The notes: generated from the sequence alone by a model not told the origin. 64,000 nucleotides of DNA from Hepsetus odoe (GCA_017165825.1 CM029370.1:30407653-30471652), one strand, 5' to 3'; positions 37,901-44,953 are shown, counted from the first letter of the stretch. Numbers and translations: made by a program.

Positions 37901-40900
37901 TTTCAGCAGAAGAATTTTCACTTTGATCCCTGGAGCTGAAGATCGAGTTGGGATGGTGGGAAGGTCTTTTTTAACTGCGAATTTATGTTTCATGTTGTTT
38001 TTATTTGGGTGTAACATATTGTCAGCTTGTCCATTAGCCACTTCCAGAGTGTATCGCTATAATCTTTTCTTCTCGCATCCATGGTTTCAGACACCAACTA
38101 CCTTGTAAACCACACAATATAACCCTGGCTGCACACTAACACACTAAATAGTGTGTAGAAATAGTGCACAACCACTGGAAACACACTCAGTAATGTGGTG
38201 TGTAAAGTGCAGAAGTGTGCGGTTTGGGACACAGCCCATCTGCCCCACTCAAACCACAATGACGTGGAGAAGAAACAACTAAAAACACAATCGCTAAAAC
38301 ACTGGAGCTCATCTTTGATTAAATGTTTCACTGCAAAGACGTGTGAATGACTGGTGCCCATTCTTTCATTCCCTCCCAGGACATGTCCACCATCTCCTCT
38401 GGACTCTTCTGGGTTTCTGCATCATCCTTTAGAATTGGAAGATGGCAGGAATGTGTGGCTGGAGATCAATAAAGCAGCGCAAACAATGTTGGACATTTTG
38501 GACTTTTTGTTTGGGCCGAGTCATTAGGCGCCTCACCAGGCCTTTATTTTTAATGGAGCTCCAACACTAAAACTATAGAAGCAAACTTCAGAGAGATGTC
38601 TCGGTTGATTGGTTGCATTCGTTGCAAGAGAGGAAGCTTGTTTTTGCTAAATGATCACTTCAAAAGGAAAATGAAAAACTGCTGACTGTGGTTTACCTGT
38701 GATGCTGAAGCCGTTCTGATGGCTTTGCTGCTCGAGGGCGAACAGCCAGCCAAATGTGGAGACCAGCGGGCTGACCACCATGAGAGCCCAACCAGCCTGC
38801 TGAGGGACGGGGCTAATGGAGACATAAACTCTGCCTTCTCCCGGGACGGCATAGCCATGAACGTCCACCAGGTCCATGTTGACATCAGTGTCTCCTACAG
38901 ACACACGTCCGCTCAGCTTCCCGTTGAGACGCTGAGACACACCTGCAGCACAGATTGCAAACACCGTCACACACTCTCTACAGCTGTAAACAAACAAACA
39001 GCGTGTTCCCACAACGGCCGAGGTTCTGCAATATCAGAACCAGAGTCCGATACGGAACCACACTTTTGTGGCTCTCATTTTTTTAGATGTTATCAGTGTG
39101 GGGGAAGTGGCGGCCTAGTGTTTGGGTTTGAGTCCAATACCCTGAAGTACCCTTGATCAAGGTACTGTCCCCATCATTGCTCCCTGGATGCTGGATGGTG
39201 TGTGTGTGTGTTAAATACAGAGGGTGTATTTGGTTTTGGTTCCCTTTGTTCTGTGTTTAGGCACAGAAGGTTCTTCAGACTTAATGCAGGAGGTGAAACT
39301 CAGATTAGGACCTTCCCCAGACTCACCCATTGGTAAACACTGTCTGCCGTTGCCGTAGAAGCCTGAACGGCAGTGGCAGCAGGCTCCGCCGGGGTAGTCG
39401 GTGCAGTAACCGTCCAGGGAGCAGTCCTGCAGGACAGAACCGCACAGGCTGCTGATGTTTTCTGGGTCCTGGATGTCTCCAGTGTGGGACGTGACCTTGC
39501 TGTGAGCCTCTGTGATATCAGCTTCCATGATGATGGGTTTCTCAGTGTCATCTGCCATCAGCGCTGTGCCACCCGTCACCTTCTGGAATGGCGAACGACT
39601 GCTTCCGATGTGGAAAATCCATAATCCACGAATGCCTGAATTGCCCTCCCTGTGTGATGAGGGCAATAAATGAGAGATAAAAGCACCGGTTTAAAGAAAC
39701 GGTTGCTTAAGATGTGTTAATTAAGTTTCTGGATCTTCTGATCCACCTTAACAAGTCCAGACGTCAGACAGCTCCACTATTTAAAGTGGGAAGCAAAGCA
39801 TGCGCTACATCTGCTCCATTTAAGGTGGAGCTGAAGAGTAACATGCTTGTGCCAGAGTTCTAGGCAGCAGTGCCCAGTGTTCAGGGAGTTGGCCCCAGGA
39901 TCAGAAGGTTGTGGGACCAGCAGGTTACACAGAGGTTCCCTTGACCAAGAGGCCGTCACCAACACTTCTCCCCGGGTGCTGGATATGGTTGCCCCCTGCT
40001 GGACAGTGTGTATGTGTATGTTAAATACAGAGGATAGATTTGGTTGTGGTTCACTGTTGCTGTAGAGTTATTAGATCTCTTCTCAACCAGCCTGACGGTG
40101 AGGTCTGAACTAACCTCTGTAGAAACCGTCTGTACATTTCTCAACCGCCTCATGTAATACAGCGCTCCTGAGCTCCTGAGTATGATGTAAAGATAAAATC
40201 AGCAGAGCATCATGCTTTAAAGTGCAGCGTCTTGAGACACCGCACACTCAGGAAACAGTTTGGATTATCTTATTCCGTCTAAATCAGATAAACTGGAGGA
40301 GACAGGAGGAGATCAAGACTTTTTCATTTTTTTAGATGTCATCAGTGTGGGGGAAGTGGTGGCCTAGTGTTTGGGTTTGAGTCCAATACCCTGAAGTACC
40401 CTTGATTGAGGTACTGTCCCCATCACTGCTCCCCAGATGCTTGATATGTCTGCCCCCTGCTGGACAGTGTTTGTGTGTAAAATACAGAGGATGTGTTTGT
40501 TTGTGTGCTGTGTTCACAATGACTAATAGTCACTTTCATTTTCACTCTGGTCAGACACTCACTGGAAGAGTCTGCTGGCGGTCTGCTGTGAGCTCTCCAG
40601 ACTGTGGTAGAGCTCTCCGGTGATGGACGTGTCTCCCCTGCTGAAGCCGGCGAGCACACCCAGATCCGCCCCTGGGTCTGGGACCTTTCCTGACAGCTGT
40701 AGGCCGTCCTCAGCGTACAGGAAGAGCGCGAAGGTGTCGCTCTTGTTTCCTGCTAAAACCGCTTGAAAGGTGCTCAGCTACAGTGTGAGAGAAGAGATTG
40801 AAGAGATATCAAGCAGAAAACAAGCTTTTTGTAGCACAACACCAACACAGGCTTTCAAATTAGAGAAACCTCTCTTTGAATTCTTTTCTAATTTAATCTA

Positions 40901-43164
40901 CAAATTTTCTTCCTAAAGTCTGTGATTGGCCCGTTCTGTGAGCGAAGAGTGACGTTTCTGCAGGAGCTCCAGGGTCTCAGTGTCGCACTTTATCTTCACC
41001 GACTCAAACTCCAGCAGTTCATCTCTGATGATCTGATCGGATCCACCGGAGAGTCTGAACACACACTTTAGACTCACACACACTCTCACCTTTCTGTTCA
41101 CACACCTGAAAATGGTCAACATCTCACACAGAACCTACAGACAGTTCAACATCTGGAAGACGTTTTGCTCCATTTTACTGAGAACAGCTTCTCTCTCCAT
41201 CACACTTTACACTAAACCAGACATTTACACTCTTTATTTACACAGTTTACAGTAAACTAAACCTTTATGCTCTTATTTACACACTTTAGGGGGCGCTGGT
41301 GGTCTAGTGGTAGGATACTTGCCTCTGGATCTATAAACCAGATGTTCACAGGTTCAAATCCCACCTCTAGCACTACCCCCACTGGGTTCTTGAACAAAAC
41401 CCTTAACCCCGAGTACCACCAGGGGGGACTGTCCCTGTGATTAGGACGTGGAAGTCACTCTGGATAAATGTTTACACTGAACTAATCCTTTACACTCTTT
41501 ATTTAATTAAATGATTCTTGTTTTTTGCATGAAAGGTTTACACAGTACTGTAAATCTTTCTGGTCCATCTGCTGTGAAAGTGAAACGTGCTGGTATTTTC
41601 CCAGAAATTCCCAAATCACAATCTGATGAAAGTTTCAGTTTTTCTCACCCAGTTTCTTTCCACACCTTCCTTAAAACATGCGACGTGATCCCAGGTGGCG
41701 ATGACCAGGTGGGTGGGTATGAAACGAGCCCCTGGGAAGCCCTGCTGAATGGCCTCGGCCACCCGGGTCAAAACACTCGGAGAGTCTTCAGAGCGAAAAT
41801 ACACAGCTCCTCGTCCCGCACTGGTGTCCACGTCCACCAGAAACGGCACAATGGCCGGGAAATTCAGAGGAAACCCACTCCTCAAATACTGATCTTCTTC
41901 AGGAGGAGGCTGAGAGGACAGGAGCCCGTTGGTGGAGACCTGAAGAACAAAGGAAGGCATTTAAACGAGGACTGTGATACTGTGATATGAAACAAGGTCT
42001 CCATCCCTCACAGACTGGAGCAATCAGACAGAAGATCTCATACTGTCAAGAAAACAAGTTGGTTTACAGGACAGTATTTAAACCAGCTATGTTATATGGG
42101 CTGGAGATTGTAGTGAGACCAGCTATGTTACACAGGTGGGAGATGGTAGTGAGACCAGCTATGTAATACATGCTGTAGAAGGTAGTGAGACCAGCTATGT
42201 TATGTATGCATGAGAGGGTAGTGAGACAGAGATTTGTGTCAGGAAGGACAAAGATGGACAGAAATAAGGCTGAGTAGATTAGAGAGACAGCTCAGGTTGG
42301 ACAGTTTGAAAACAAAGGGAGAGAAGTGAGACTGTTGGTTTGGACATGTCCAGAGCAGACACAAGGAGTAGATCAGGAGAAGGATGTTGAAGATGGAGCT
42401 GCCAGAAAAGAGGAGAAGAGGAAGGACAGAGAGGAGGTTTATGGATGTGGTAAGAGAGGACATGAAGACATGGACAGAAGACATGGAGATGGATGAGTCG
42501 CTGTGGAGACACCTTTGAAGATTCCACAAATATTTGCCCAGATATTAAGATAAATACCACTTCTCTGGACAGGAATTTTACACTCCTTATACACATGATT
42601 TAAACAACAATCATATTCTGGTTTATTTTTTTATATATTTTATATATTTTTTAATAGGGTGGCGATGGTCTAGTGGTAGGATCCTTGCCTATGGACCAAT
42701 AGCTCAAAAGGTCCCAGGTTCAATTCCCACCTCTAGCGCTACCACCACTGGGTCCCTGAGCAAGACCCTTAACCCTGAATTGCTCCAGGGGGACTGTCCC
42801 TGTAATTAGGACATGTAAGTCGCTCTGGATAAGAGCGTCTGCTAAATGCCGTAAATGTAAATGTAAATGTAATTGATCTTTCAGGTAAGAAGCAAATAAC
42901 GGTTGAAGGAATAATCCAGTCCAAGCTTAAATGGCGTCAGTCATTGCCATGAGGTTTGTTGTCACTTACATAAACGATATTGAACTGCGTGTCGTAGAAC
43001 TGAAGAGGTTTCCTGAGCTTCAACGGTCCAGACTCTTCATCATCGCCGCTCTGCAGAACTGTGTCTCCTTCAGAAGGTCCAAAAGGAAAGAATTTATCAT
43101 CTGGATCGCAAGCAATGACGCAGAAATTCACAAAAACAAAAGTTAAAACTGGGAAGATCTTCAT
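15692..43164 (-). CDS. nid2: nidogen-2, complete 18-exon gene (span of all coding exons)
   Basis: Secreted basement-membrane glycoprotein that bridges laminin and collagen IV networks (family knowledge). I assembled 18 coding exons by splice sites; every junction keeps phase and the sum is 3429 nt, 1142 residues plus stop. Domains in order: signal peptide (1-19), NIDO (exons 2-4), EGF1 (about 305-341), G2 beta-barrel (342-566), three EGF (567-699), two thyroglobulin type-1 (700-856), and a YWTD six-bladed propeller (857-1142) ending in a nidogen-type SHLYGIT tail. Two TY domains indicate NID2; NID1 has one. It is shorter than human NID2 (about 1375 aa) because the acidic link between NIDO and EGF1 is much reduced and one EGF exon is not found. 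No frameshift or premature stop. Start: the ATG at 43164-43162 has GCC before it (good Kozak) and opens a hydrophobic signal peptide. Whether it is the a or b fish paralogue cannot be decided here. Confidence 0.95.
16085..16640. repeat. minisatellite of CCAAT-bearing units in nid2 intron 17
   Basis: Degenerate units of about 24-32 bp: ACTGAGAGCTGATTGGTTAA. Three 24-bp units near 16490-16560 lack the GG (GATTAACTAACGATACT). On the nid2 sense strand most units read TTAACCAATCAGC. Confidence 0.88.
16774..16897 (-). CDS. nid2: nid2 exon 17 (propeller blade)
   Basis: 124 nt. Acceptor AACACACAG|GA, donor GACAG|GTGGGT. Reads TKKLECISADG then YPFSLTIYNNHIFYTDWDR. Confidence 0.94.
16898..17730. other. 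AT-rich intron 16 segment, nothing recognised
   Basis: Poly-T runs near 17397 and 17486; no conserved coding or RNA feature seen. Confidence 0.4.
17735..18840 (-). mobile_element. longest non-LTR retrotransposon fragment (RT domain), nid2 intron 16
   Basis: Two frames on the minus strand together give the 3' half of a reverse-transcriptase ORF: DDRVSREELWFCMRKSGVTE, VEVGLHQGSALSPFLFAIVM, the catalytic MMFADDIV, then VVRPAMLYGLETVALMKRQE, RWFGHVQRRD-like sequence and RGRPKRRFMDVV. It is 5'-truncated with a frameshift between the two frames, so inactive. Downstream it has the GGGGTCGCCACAGCGGATC (complement) and GGAGCAGCCGAAAGAAGAAG end. The layout is like RTE-type elements but I cannot fix the clade. 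Confidence 0.85.
19249..19406 (-). CDS. nid2: nid2 exon 16 (propeller blade)
   Basis: 158 nt. Acceptor TTGTTCTTCAG|GACT, donor GCAG|GTGAGT. Encodes TLFWTDWDRDAPRIETSSMD and LPSALTLDPVTRHVCWADA, very close to the laminin-binding propeller of nidogens. Confidence 0.95.
19950..20300 (-). mobile_element. non-LTR retrotransposon fragment, nid2 intron 15
   Basis: VREVRLCWSGRVQRRDEEYI, RRRMLRMELPGKRRRGRTKR and GFLDVVREDMQGDGV on the minus strand; only the ORF 3' end remains. Confidence 0.8.
20448..20619 (-). CDS. nid2: nid2 exon 15 (propeller blade)
   Basis: 172 nt. Acceptor TGTGCTGCAG|AT, donor AGCAG|GTGAGG. Encodes TPEGLAVDTVHRLLFWVDSG and PRAITVDSTSR, a complete YWTD-type repeat. Confidence 0.94.
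21111..21284 (-). mobile_element. SINE family A, 5'-truncated, nid2 intron 14
   Basis: Minus-strand copy with ATGAAAGTGACAACCC, GCAGTGGGCAGTTATTGAAA and GTACCTTACTCAAGGGTACC; no head. Confidence 0.8.
21455..21640 (+). mobile_element. non-LTR retrotransposon fragment, nid2 intron 14
   Basis: Nucleotide match to the GTCCAGAGGAGAGACGAGGA ... GGAGGATGTTGAGGATGGAG segment of the element ORF. Confidence 0.7.
21755..21884 (-). CDS. nid2: nid2 exon 14 (propeller; tandem NAGNAG acceptor)
   Basis: 130 nt (133 if the upstream AG is used). The acceptor reads CCCAGCAG|GAC; both AGs keep frame and differ by one Gln. Encodes SVVVGMQYDCQENTLYWSD and INRVSL. Donor ACAG|GTAACA. Confidence 0.9.
22440..22745. 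repeat. minisatellite, 16-bp unit, nid2 intron 13
   Basis: About 15 copies of TCTGGATGAAGGGTGT with variants (TTTGGAAGAAGGG, TCTGCATGAAAGG). More decayed units extend leftward to about 22240. Confidence 0.9.
22941..23107 (-). CDS. nid2: nid2 exon 13 (start of YWTD propeller)
   Basis: 167 nt. Acceptor GGTCTACAG|GT, donor GTTCAG|GTAAGC. Begins ISTIPPVVQTSLYP and contains GPALLFSQGSEIRVVPLD, the entry strand of the nidogen beta-propeller. Confidence 0.9.
23585..24310 (+). mobile_element. non-LTR retrotransposon fragment (RT), nid2 intron 12
   Basis: Carries FFVDMEKADDRVPREELWFC, LEVGLHQGSALSPFLFAVVM, MMFADDIVICSESREQLEEN and TGLEMSILEGQLRLDVLETK. An internal deletion has removed the middle of the 3' part. 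Shares a 58-bp 3' extension with the copy at 17735. Confidence 0.82.
24488..24521. repeat. CA microsatellite abutting nid2 exon 12 donor
   Basis: In the sense direction the intron begins GTAAGTG(TG)n. Confidence 0.95.
24527..24751 (-). CDS. nid2: nid2 exon 12 (thyroglobulin type-1 domain 2)
   Basis: 225 nt, phase 1-1. Acceptor TTATTCTCAG|CC, donor GCCT|GTAAGT followed at once by a (TG)n tract. YMPQCDARGHFLPMQC and YCWCVDPQG define the second TY domain, the feature that separates NID2 from NID1. Confidence 0.95.
25010..29440. repeat. 4.4-kb satellite-like array, 47/51-bp unit, nid2 intron 11
   Basis: Roughly 90 head-to-tail copies. Plus-strand unit: CTAAACATCAAATAAACAAA, CGTTCCTCACCGTCGCCC, TCTAAAGGT. 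A 51-bp variant has CTTATTAACATC in place of CTAAACATC and occurs at both ends and near 27000 and 28050. End copies are uniform; central copies (about 25.4-28.9 kb) carry many 1-4-nt indels, mostly around the CACCGTCGCC segment. No ORF and no spacer structure, so not a CRISPR. Confidence 0.97.
29555..29650 (+). mobile_element. SINE family A remnant, nid2 intron 11
   Basis: Head GGAGGTCTAGTGTTTATGGA and B-box-like GGGTTCGTATCCC, then a jump to the 3' part TGTGGTTCACTGTGTG; the middle is deleted. Confidence 0.7.
29895..30075 (+). mobile_element. SINE family B, nid2 intron 11
   Basis: GGTGGCGGTGGTCTAGTGGT head, GTTCAAATCCCACCACTGGG, GTCTGTCCCTGTAATCAGGA and TCTGATAAATGCTGCAAATG tail. Confidence 0.82.
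30080..31545. other. intron 11 sequence, nothing recognised
   Basis: Unique-looking non-coding sequence with a TG microsatellite at 31014-31046; no domain-bearing ORF. Confidence 0.4.
31551..31797 (-). mobile_element. SINE family A, full length, nid2 intron 11
   Basis: Well-preserved minus-strand copy from GTGAAAGTGAAAGTGACAAC to the head CTAGACCACCGCTGCCCT, with the B-box region intact. Confidence 0.88.
31810..32082. repeat. TG/CA microsatellites and C10 run
   Basis: TG with GGGTG interruptions (31810-31915), CA (32012-32036) and a run of ten C (32072-32081), all within 450 bp of nid2 exon 11. Confidence 0.9.
32100..32200. repeat. short GTGGCC minisatellite next to nid2 exon 11
   Basis: Three units of GTTTCTAATAAAGTGGCCA. 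The same motif in opposite orientation forms the larger array at 47590-48110. Confidence 0.8.
32211..32456 (-). CDS. nid2: nid2 exon 11 (thyroglobulin type-1 domain 1)
   Basis: 246 nt, phase 1-1. Acceptor TCCTCTGCAG|GG, donor CCAG|GTAAAG. TY1 hallmarks YVPQCDEKGQYKPLQC, HCWCVDSRG and the closing Cys are all present. A short GTGGCC-type minisatellite follows in the intron. Confidence 0.95.
32762..32884 (-). CDS. nid2: nid2 exon 10 (calcium-binding EGF domain)
   Basis: 123 nt, phase 1-1. Acceptor TTTGGACAG|AC, donor CAAA|GTAAAG. Begins DIDECVLQLC with CSNTPGSFQCRC. It resembles the last EGF before TY in human NID2 (EGF5), so the preceding EGF4 equivalent is absent. Confidence 0.92.
33000..33330. 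repeat. degenerate ATAATTCATAGTGGATACTG repeat, nid2 intron 9
   Basis: Many loosely spaced ATAATTCATA and GGATACTGAA blocks. A related stretch lies at 33885-33930, and the same motif at 35935-36250. Confidence 0.65.
33975..34345 (+). mobile_element. non-LTR retrotransposon fragment, nid2 intron 9
   Basis: Encodes REDQKELHCAFVDLEKADGR and VSREELWFCMRKSGVTEKHV, upstream of the FADD motif, with both ends missing. Confidence 0.82.
34786..34914 (-). CDS. nid2: nid2 exon 9 (calcium-binding EGF domain 3)
   Basis: 129 nt, phase 1-1. Acceptor TTTTCAG|AT directly after a TG tract, donor GTGG|GTGAGT. Begins DVDECTKG, the calcium-binding D-x-D/N-E signature, with CVNMPGSHHC. Confidence 0.93.
34921..34971. 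repeat. CA tract plus duplicated nid2 exon-12 donor junction
   Basis: (CA)14 followed by ACTTACAGGCAGGTTTCACT, identical to 24521-24540 at the end of exon 12, also after a CA tract. It lies 7 bp from exon 9. Confidence 0.85.
34972..35110 (-). mobile_element. non-LTR retrotransposon scrap, nid2 intron 8
   Basis: Minus strand: MKRQEVELEV and two degenerate VVRPAMLYGLET-type units. Confidence 0.65.
35393..35539 (-). CDS. nid2: nid2 exon 8 (EGF-like domain 2)
   Basis: 147 nt, phase 1-1. Acceptor TTGGTTCAG|GGG, donor TACG|GTAACA. Six-cysteine EGF pattern from NPCRSGKHYC to FSGDGKNC. Confidence 0.93.
35618..35876 (+). mobile_element. SINE family A, full length, nid2 intron 7
   Basis: Best preserved copy: GGGCAGCGGTGGTCTAGTGG, GGGGGTTCGAACCCCTTCCC, full body and an end at GGTTGTCACTTTCA. 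Same subfamily (GCCACATG...GATCGG) as 1716 and 58798. Confidence 0.9.
35935..36250. repeat. degenerate AATAATTCATAGTGGA repeat, nid2 intron 7
   Basis: Repeated TTAATGATGGATATTGCATA and AATAATTCATAGTGGAAA blocks, related to intron 9 sequence at 33000-33330. Confidence 0.65.
36297..36524 (-). CDS. nid2: nid2 exon 7 (G2 domain, part 3)
   Basis: 228 nt, phase 1-1. Acceptor GTGTTTCAG|TG, donor GGAG|GTAAGA. Includes the sequon NIS in LLNQNISFRRC and the end of the G2 barrel (YAIVNTVGPVGG). Confidence 0.92.
36880..37115. mobile_element. dispersed repeat (family C), nid2 intron 6
   Basis: GGGCCACTTGTCCTGATTAG, CAGGTCGCCAGTCAATCGCA and GTGCAGGTCTTTGGACAGTG, colinear with 15215-15470. Confidence 0.7.
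37541..37741 (-). CDS. nid2: nid2 exon 6 (G2 domain, part 2)
   Basis: 201 nt, phase 1-1. Acceptor TTCTCTCAG|GT, donor TCAG|GTACAT. Contains AEFSHQAEMTFYPGN and an N-glycosylation sequon in RMNITQR. Confidence 0.92.
38697..38942 (-). CDS. nid2: nid2 exon 5 (G2 domain, part 1)
   Basis: 246 nt, phase 1-1. Acceptor GTGCTGCAG|GT, donor ACAG|GTAAAC. Starts GVSQRLNGKLSGRV, the beginning of the nidogen G2 beta-barrel, which binds perlecan and collagen IV in studied family members. Confidence 0.93.
39075..39260 (+). mobile_element. SINE family A variant, nid2 intron 4
   Basis: GGGGGAAGTGGCGGCCTAGT head then CCCTGAAGTACCCTTGATCA. Shares the upstream TTTTTTTAGATGTTATCAG with the copy at 40324. Confidence 0.75.
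39327..39649 (-). CDS. nid2: nid2 exon 4 (end of NIDO, short link, EGF1)
   Basis: 323 nt. Acceptor CACACAG|GGAG, donor ATGG|GTGAGT. It encodes the NIDO end (GIRGLWIFHIGS), a link of only about 50 residues with an N-glycosylation site in ENISS, and EGF1 with CCHCRSGFYGNGRQC. In human NID2 the corresponding link is roughly 200 residues. Confidence 0.92.
39863..40070 (+). mobile_element. SINE family A, nid2 intron 3
   Basis: GGCAGCAGTGCCCAGTGTTC head, GGTTACACAGAGGTTCCC and GCTGGATATGGTTGCCCCCT body. The B-box is damaged. Confidence 0.7.
40324..40545 (+). mobile_element. SINE family A variant, nid2 intron 3
   Basis: Sister of the 39075 copy, including the TTTTTTTAGATG.CATCAG leader. It ends at AGTCACTTTCATTTTCAC 18 bp from exon 3. 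Confidence 0.78.
40563..40777 (-). CDS. nid2: nid2 exon 3 (NIDO domain, middle)
   Basis: 215 nt. Acceptor CACTGTAG|CTG, donor TTCCA|GTGAGT. The LSTFQAVLAGNKSDTFALF stretch matches the nidogen NTFQAV...TFALF block. A SINE lies in the intron immediately downstream in transcription (40335-40545). Confidence 0.92.
41286..41475 (+). mobile_element. SINE family B, nid2 intron 2
   Basis: GGGGGCGCTGGTGGTCTAGT, GGTTCAAATCCCACCTCTAG and GTCACTCTGGATAAATG tail. Confidence 0.82.
41649..41939 (-). CDS. nid2: nid2 exon 2 (NIDO domain, first part)
   Basis: 97 codons, phase 0 to 0. Acceptor TTCTTCAG|GTC, donor CTGG|GTGAGA. It contains the NIDO signatures VPFLVDVDTSAGRGAVYFR and HLVIATWDHV. Confidence 0.94.
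42050..42525 (+). mobile_element. non-LTR retrotransposon fragment with expanded 36-bp unit, nid2 intron 1
   Basis: Starts with about four GTGAGACCAGCTATGTTA units, then the 3' ORF part (GGACATGTCCAGAGCAGACA ... GTAAGAGAGGACATGAAG). Confidence 0.78.
42655..42877 (+). mobile_element. SINE family B, full length, nid2 intron 1
   Basis: GGCGATGGTCTAGTGGTAGG, AGGTTCAATTCCCACCTCTA, GCAAGACCCTTAACCCTGAA and the L2-like tail GTCGCTCTGGATAAGAGCGT with CTAAATG repeats. Complete reference copy for the family. Confidence 0.9.
42970..43164 (-). CDS. nid2: nid2 exon 1 (signal peptide and N-terminus)
   Basis: 65 codons starting MKIFPVLTFVFVNFC, a classical hydrophobic signal sequence, then acidic mature sequence. 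The donor TAT|GTAAGT is in phase 0 and joins exon 2 to give QFNIVY-VSTNGLLSS, as in other nidogens. Confidence 0.93.
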
Positions 43165-43300
43165 GGCGGGACTGCGTCTCCACTGTGGAAGAGCGAAGCC
43201 GTGCAGCGAAGATGACGAGACGAGTCAAAGTGCTAATTTAGATTGAGAGGATGGCTCGACCACAAGCCATAAAAATACCTACACTCGGTAGGGAGTGTTG
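43165..43300 (-). promoter_or_regulatory. nid2: nid2 5' UTR and core promoter region
   Basis: Upstream of the nid2 ATG the minus strand has a TATA-like GTATTTTTATGG near 43268-43279, about 105 nt before the start codon. That would give a 5' UTR of roughly 75 nt. There is no upstream ATG in this short leader. The TSS is inferred, not proven. Confidence 0.4.
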
Positions 43301-43990
43301 GACGCACTGCTGCTGGAGACTTTAGAAGAGAACTTTACTTTAAAAAAAACGTGTTAAGCTTGTCTTTCTAGAAGAGCACGGCTTATATTTCTGCAGGATT
43401 ACTCTGGGAATGACTTCCACATGTCCCAAACTGAACTGCTGTCCTGCATTCCAGAGAAGCAACAAAACTTCAAATGAAGGGTTTCTTGCTGTGGTTTGCA
43501 GGACCTCTTTTGTCTTTTGAAGAGTTAATTTAGTTCAGACTCTGTGCTGTGGAGAAAAAGTGGAGATGCTAAGAAAACAATTCAGCCGAGGAGGTTTGGT
43601 CTTCCAGCAATTTATTAAAAGAAATACAACAGGCTCACTTAGTCCATGTGGTGGGATCACTGGGCATATGAAAGTCCTCCCAGACCTGCTCGAGGACTGT
43701 CTGGTCTCAGTTTGAACACCTTCTGAGACGTTCTTCCCATTTATGGAAGTGATCCAACATATGTTGACTACTGGGTATCTTGGATTCCCAATAATATGAT
43801 TTGCTTTTCTGGTTTATCCATCATTTGATAACTGCGGTCTTTATCTCGTGTCCTTTCCATGAACTAAAGAAACCTTTTACTCATGGCAGGTGAACAACAC
43901 CTGTCTCACCTCATGTCTTTACACTCCTCTCACACCTTCTCAGTGTCTTTCCAACTCTTTTCACACAGTTATTGTTCTGCTTTAAATATA
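43300..43990. other. nid2-ptger2 intergenic, nothing recognised
   Basis: Non-repetitive sequence between the divergent genes; no ORF or RNA gene seen. Any shared regulatory element is not identifiable by eye. Confidence 0.4.
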
Positions 43991-43994
43991 TAGT

Positions 43995-44670
43995 GTGAAT
44001 AAAAGTGAGGACAGTGGAGTGGTGAGGATGGAGGGAGTAGAGGAGGAGAAGGGGGAGGAGTTTAAATACTCGGGGTGGACAGTTCAGAGTAACAGTGAGT
44101 GTGGAAGAAAGATGAAGAAGAGAGTGCAGGCAGGTTGGAATGAGTGGAGAAGAGTGACAGGAGTGATCTGTGACAGACGGGGACTGGCAAGAGTGAAAGG
44201 GAAGGTTTATAGGATGGTAGTGAGACCAGCAATGTTATTCAGGTTAGAGATGTTAGTGAGACCAGCTATGTAATACAGTTTGTTGATGGTAGTGAGACCA
44301 GCTATGTTATACAGTCTGGAGATGGTAGACAGACCAGCTATGTTATACAGTTTGTTGATGGTAGTGAGACCAGCTATGTAATACAGTTTGTTGATGGTAG
44401 TGAGACCAGCTATGTAATACAGTTTGGAGATGGTAGTGAGACCAGCTATGTAATACAGTTTGGAGACGGTAGTGACACCAGCTATGTAATACAGTTTGGA
44501 GACGGTAGTGACACCAGCTATGTAATACAGTTTGGAGATGGTAGTGACACCAGCTATGTTATACGGGCTGTAGACGGTGATGAAAGACAGGAGGTGGAGC
44601 TGGAGGTCTCAGCGTTAAAGGTGTTGAAATGTTCTTCAGGAAGGACGAGGATGGACAGGATTTACAAAAG
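43995..44670 (+). mobile_element. non-LTR retrotransposon fragment with 36-bp expansion, upstream of ptger2
   Basis: VVRMEGVEEEKGEEFKYSGW, TVQSNSECGRKMKKRVQAGW and VTGVICDRRGLARVKGKVYR, then about ten copies (44205-44580) of a 36-bp unit that is the VVRPAMLYGLET codons, then ELEVSALKVLKCSSGRTRMD-like sequence. Confidence 0.88.
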
Positions 44671-44859
44671 TATCTGTACTTTGAATTACTCGTACTGAGT
44701 AAAGTATTTCCACTTTTTACTCCAGAATACTTTTTCCACAAAGTTGTTCTTCTGCCTTTACAAGCGTCTGTGCCGAGTTTATCTGAGTGTCTGTATTTTT
44801 CACTTGTTCGGAGTTTGCTCGTTTCCTGGGGAAATTTTACTCTCTATTGACTCACACCC

Positions 44860-44953
44860 CAAACTCTGTGGGCGGAGCTCCGCTCCCTTGTCCCCGAGGC
44901 CCCGCCCCTTCCAGTGTCTCGGGTTGGGCGGACGGCTGGGCGCTCAGAGCGGG
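44860..44953 (+). promoter_or_regulatory. ptger2: GC-box promoter region of ptger2
   Basis: Two Sp1-type elements, GGGCGGAGC near 44870 and CCCCGCCCC near 44903, lie within 90 bp of the start codon at the edge of the CpG-rich exon. No TATA box is seen. The 300 bp farther upstream abuts a retrotransposon fragment. Confidence 0.5.

Noticed and set aside
40913..41122. Possible extra nid2 exon (SGGSDQIIRDELLEFESVKI)
   Set aside because: Exons 2 and 3 already join in phase with continuous nidogen homology; the segment has no nidogen similarity and inclusion is not needed.
44744..44953. In-frame upstream ATG giving 70 extra residues on ptger2
   Set aside because: Prostanoid receptors start shortly before TM1; the extra sequence overlaps the GC-box promoter and reads as non-coding.
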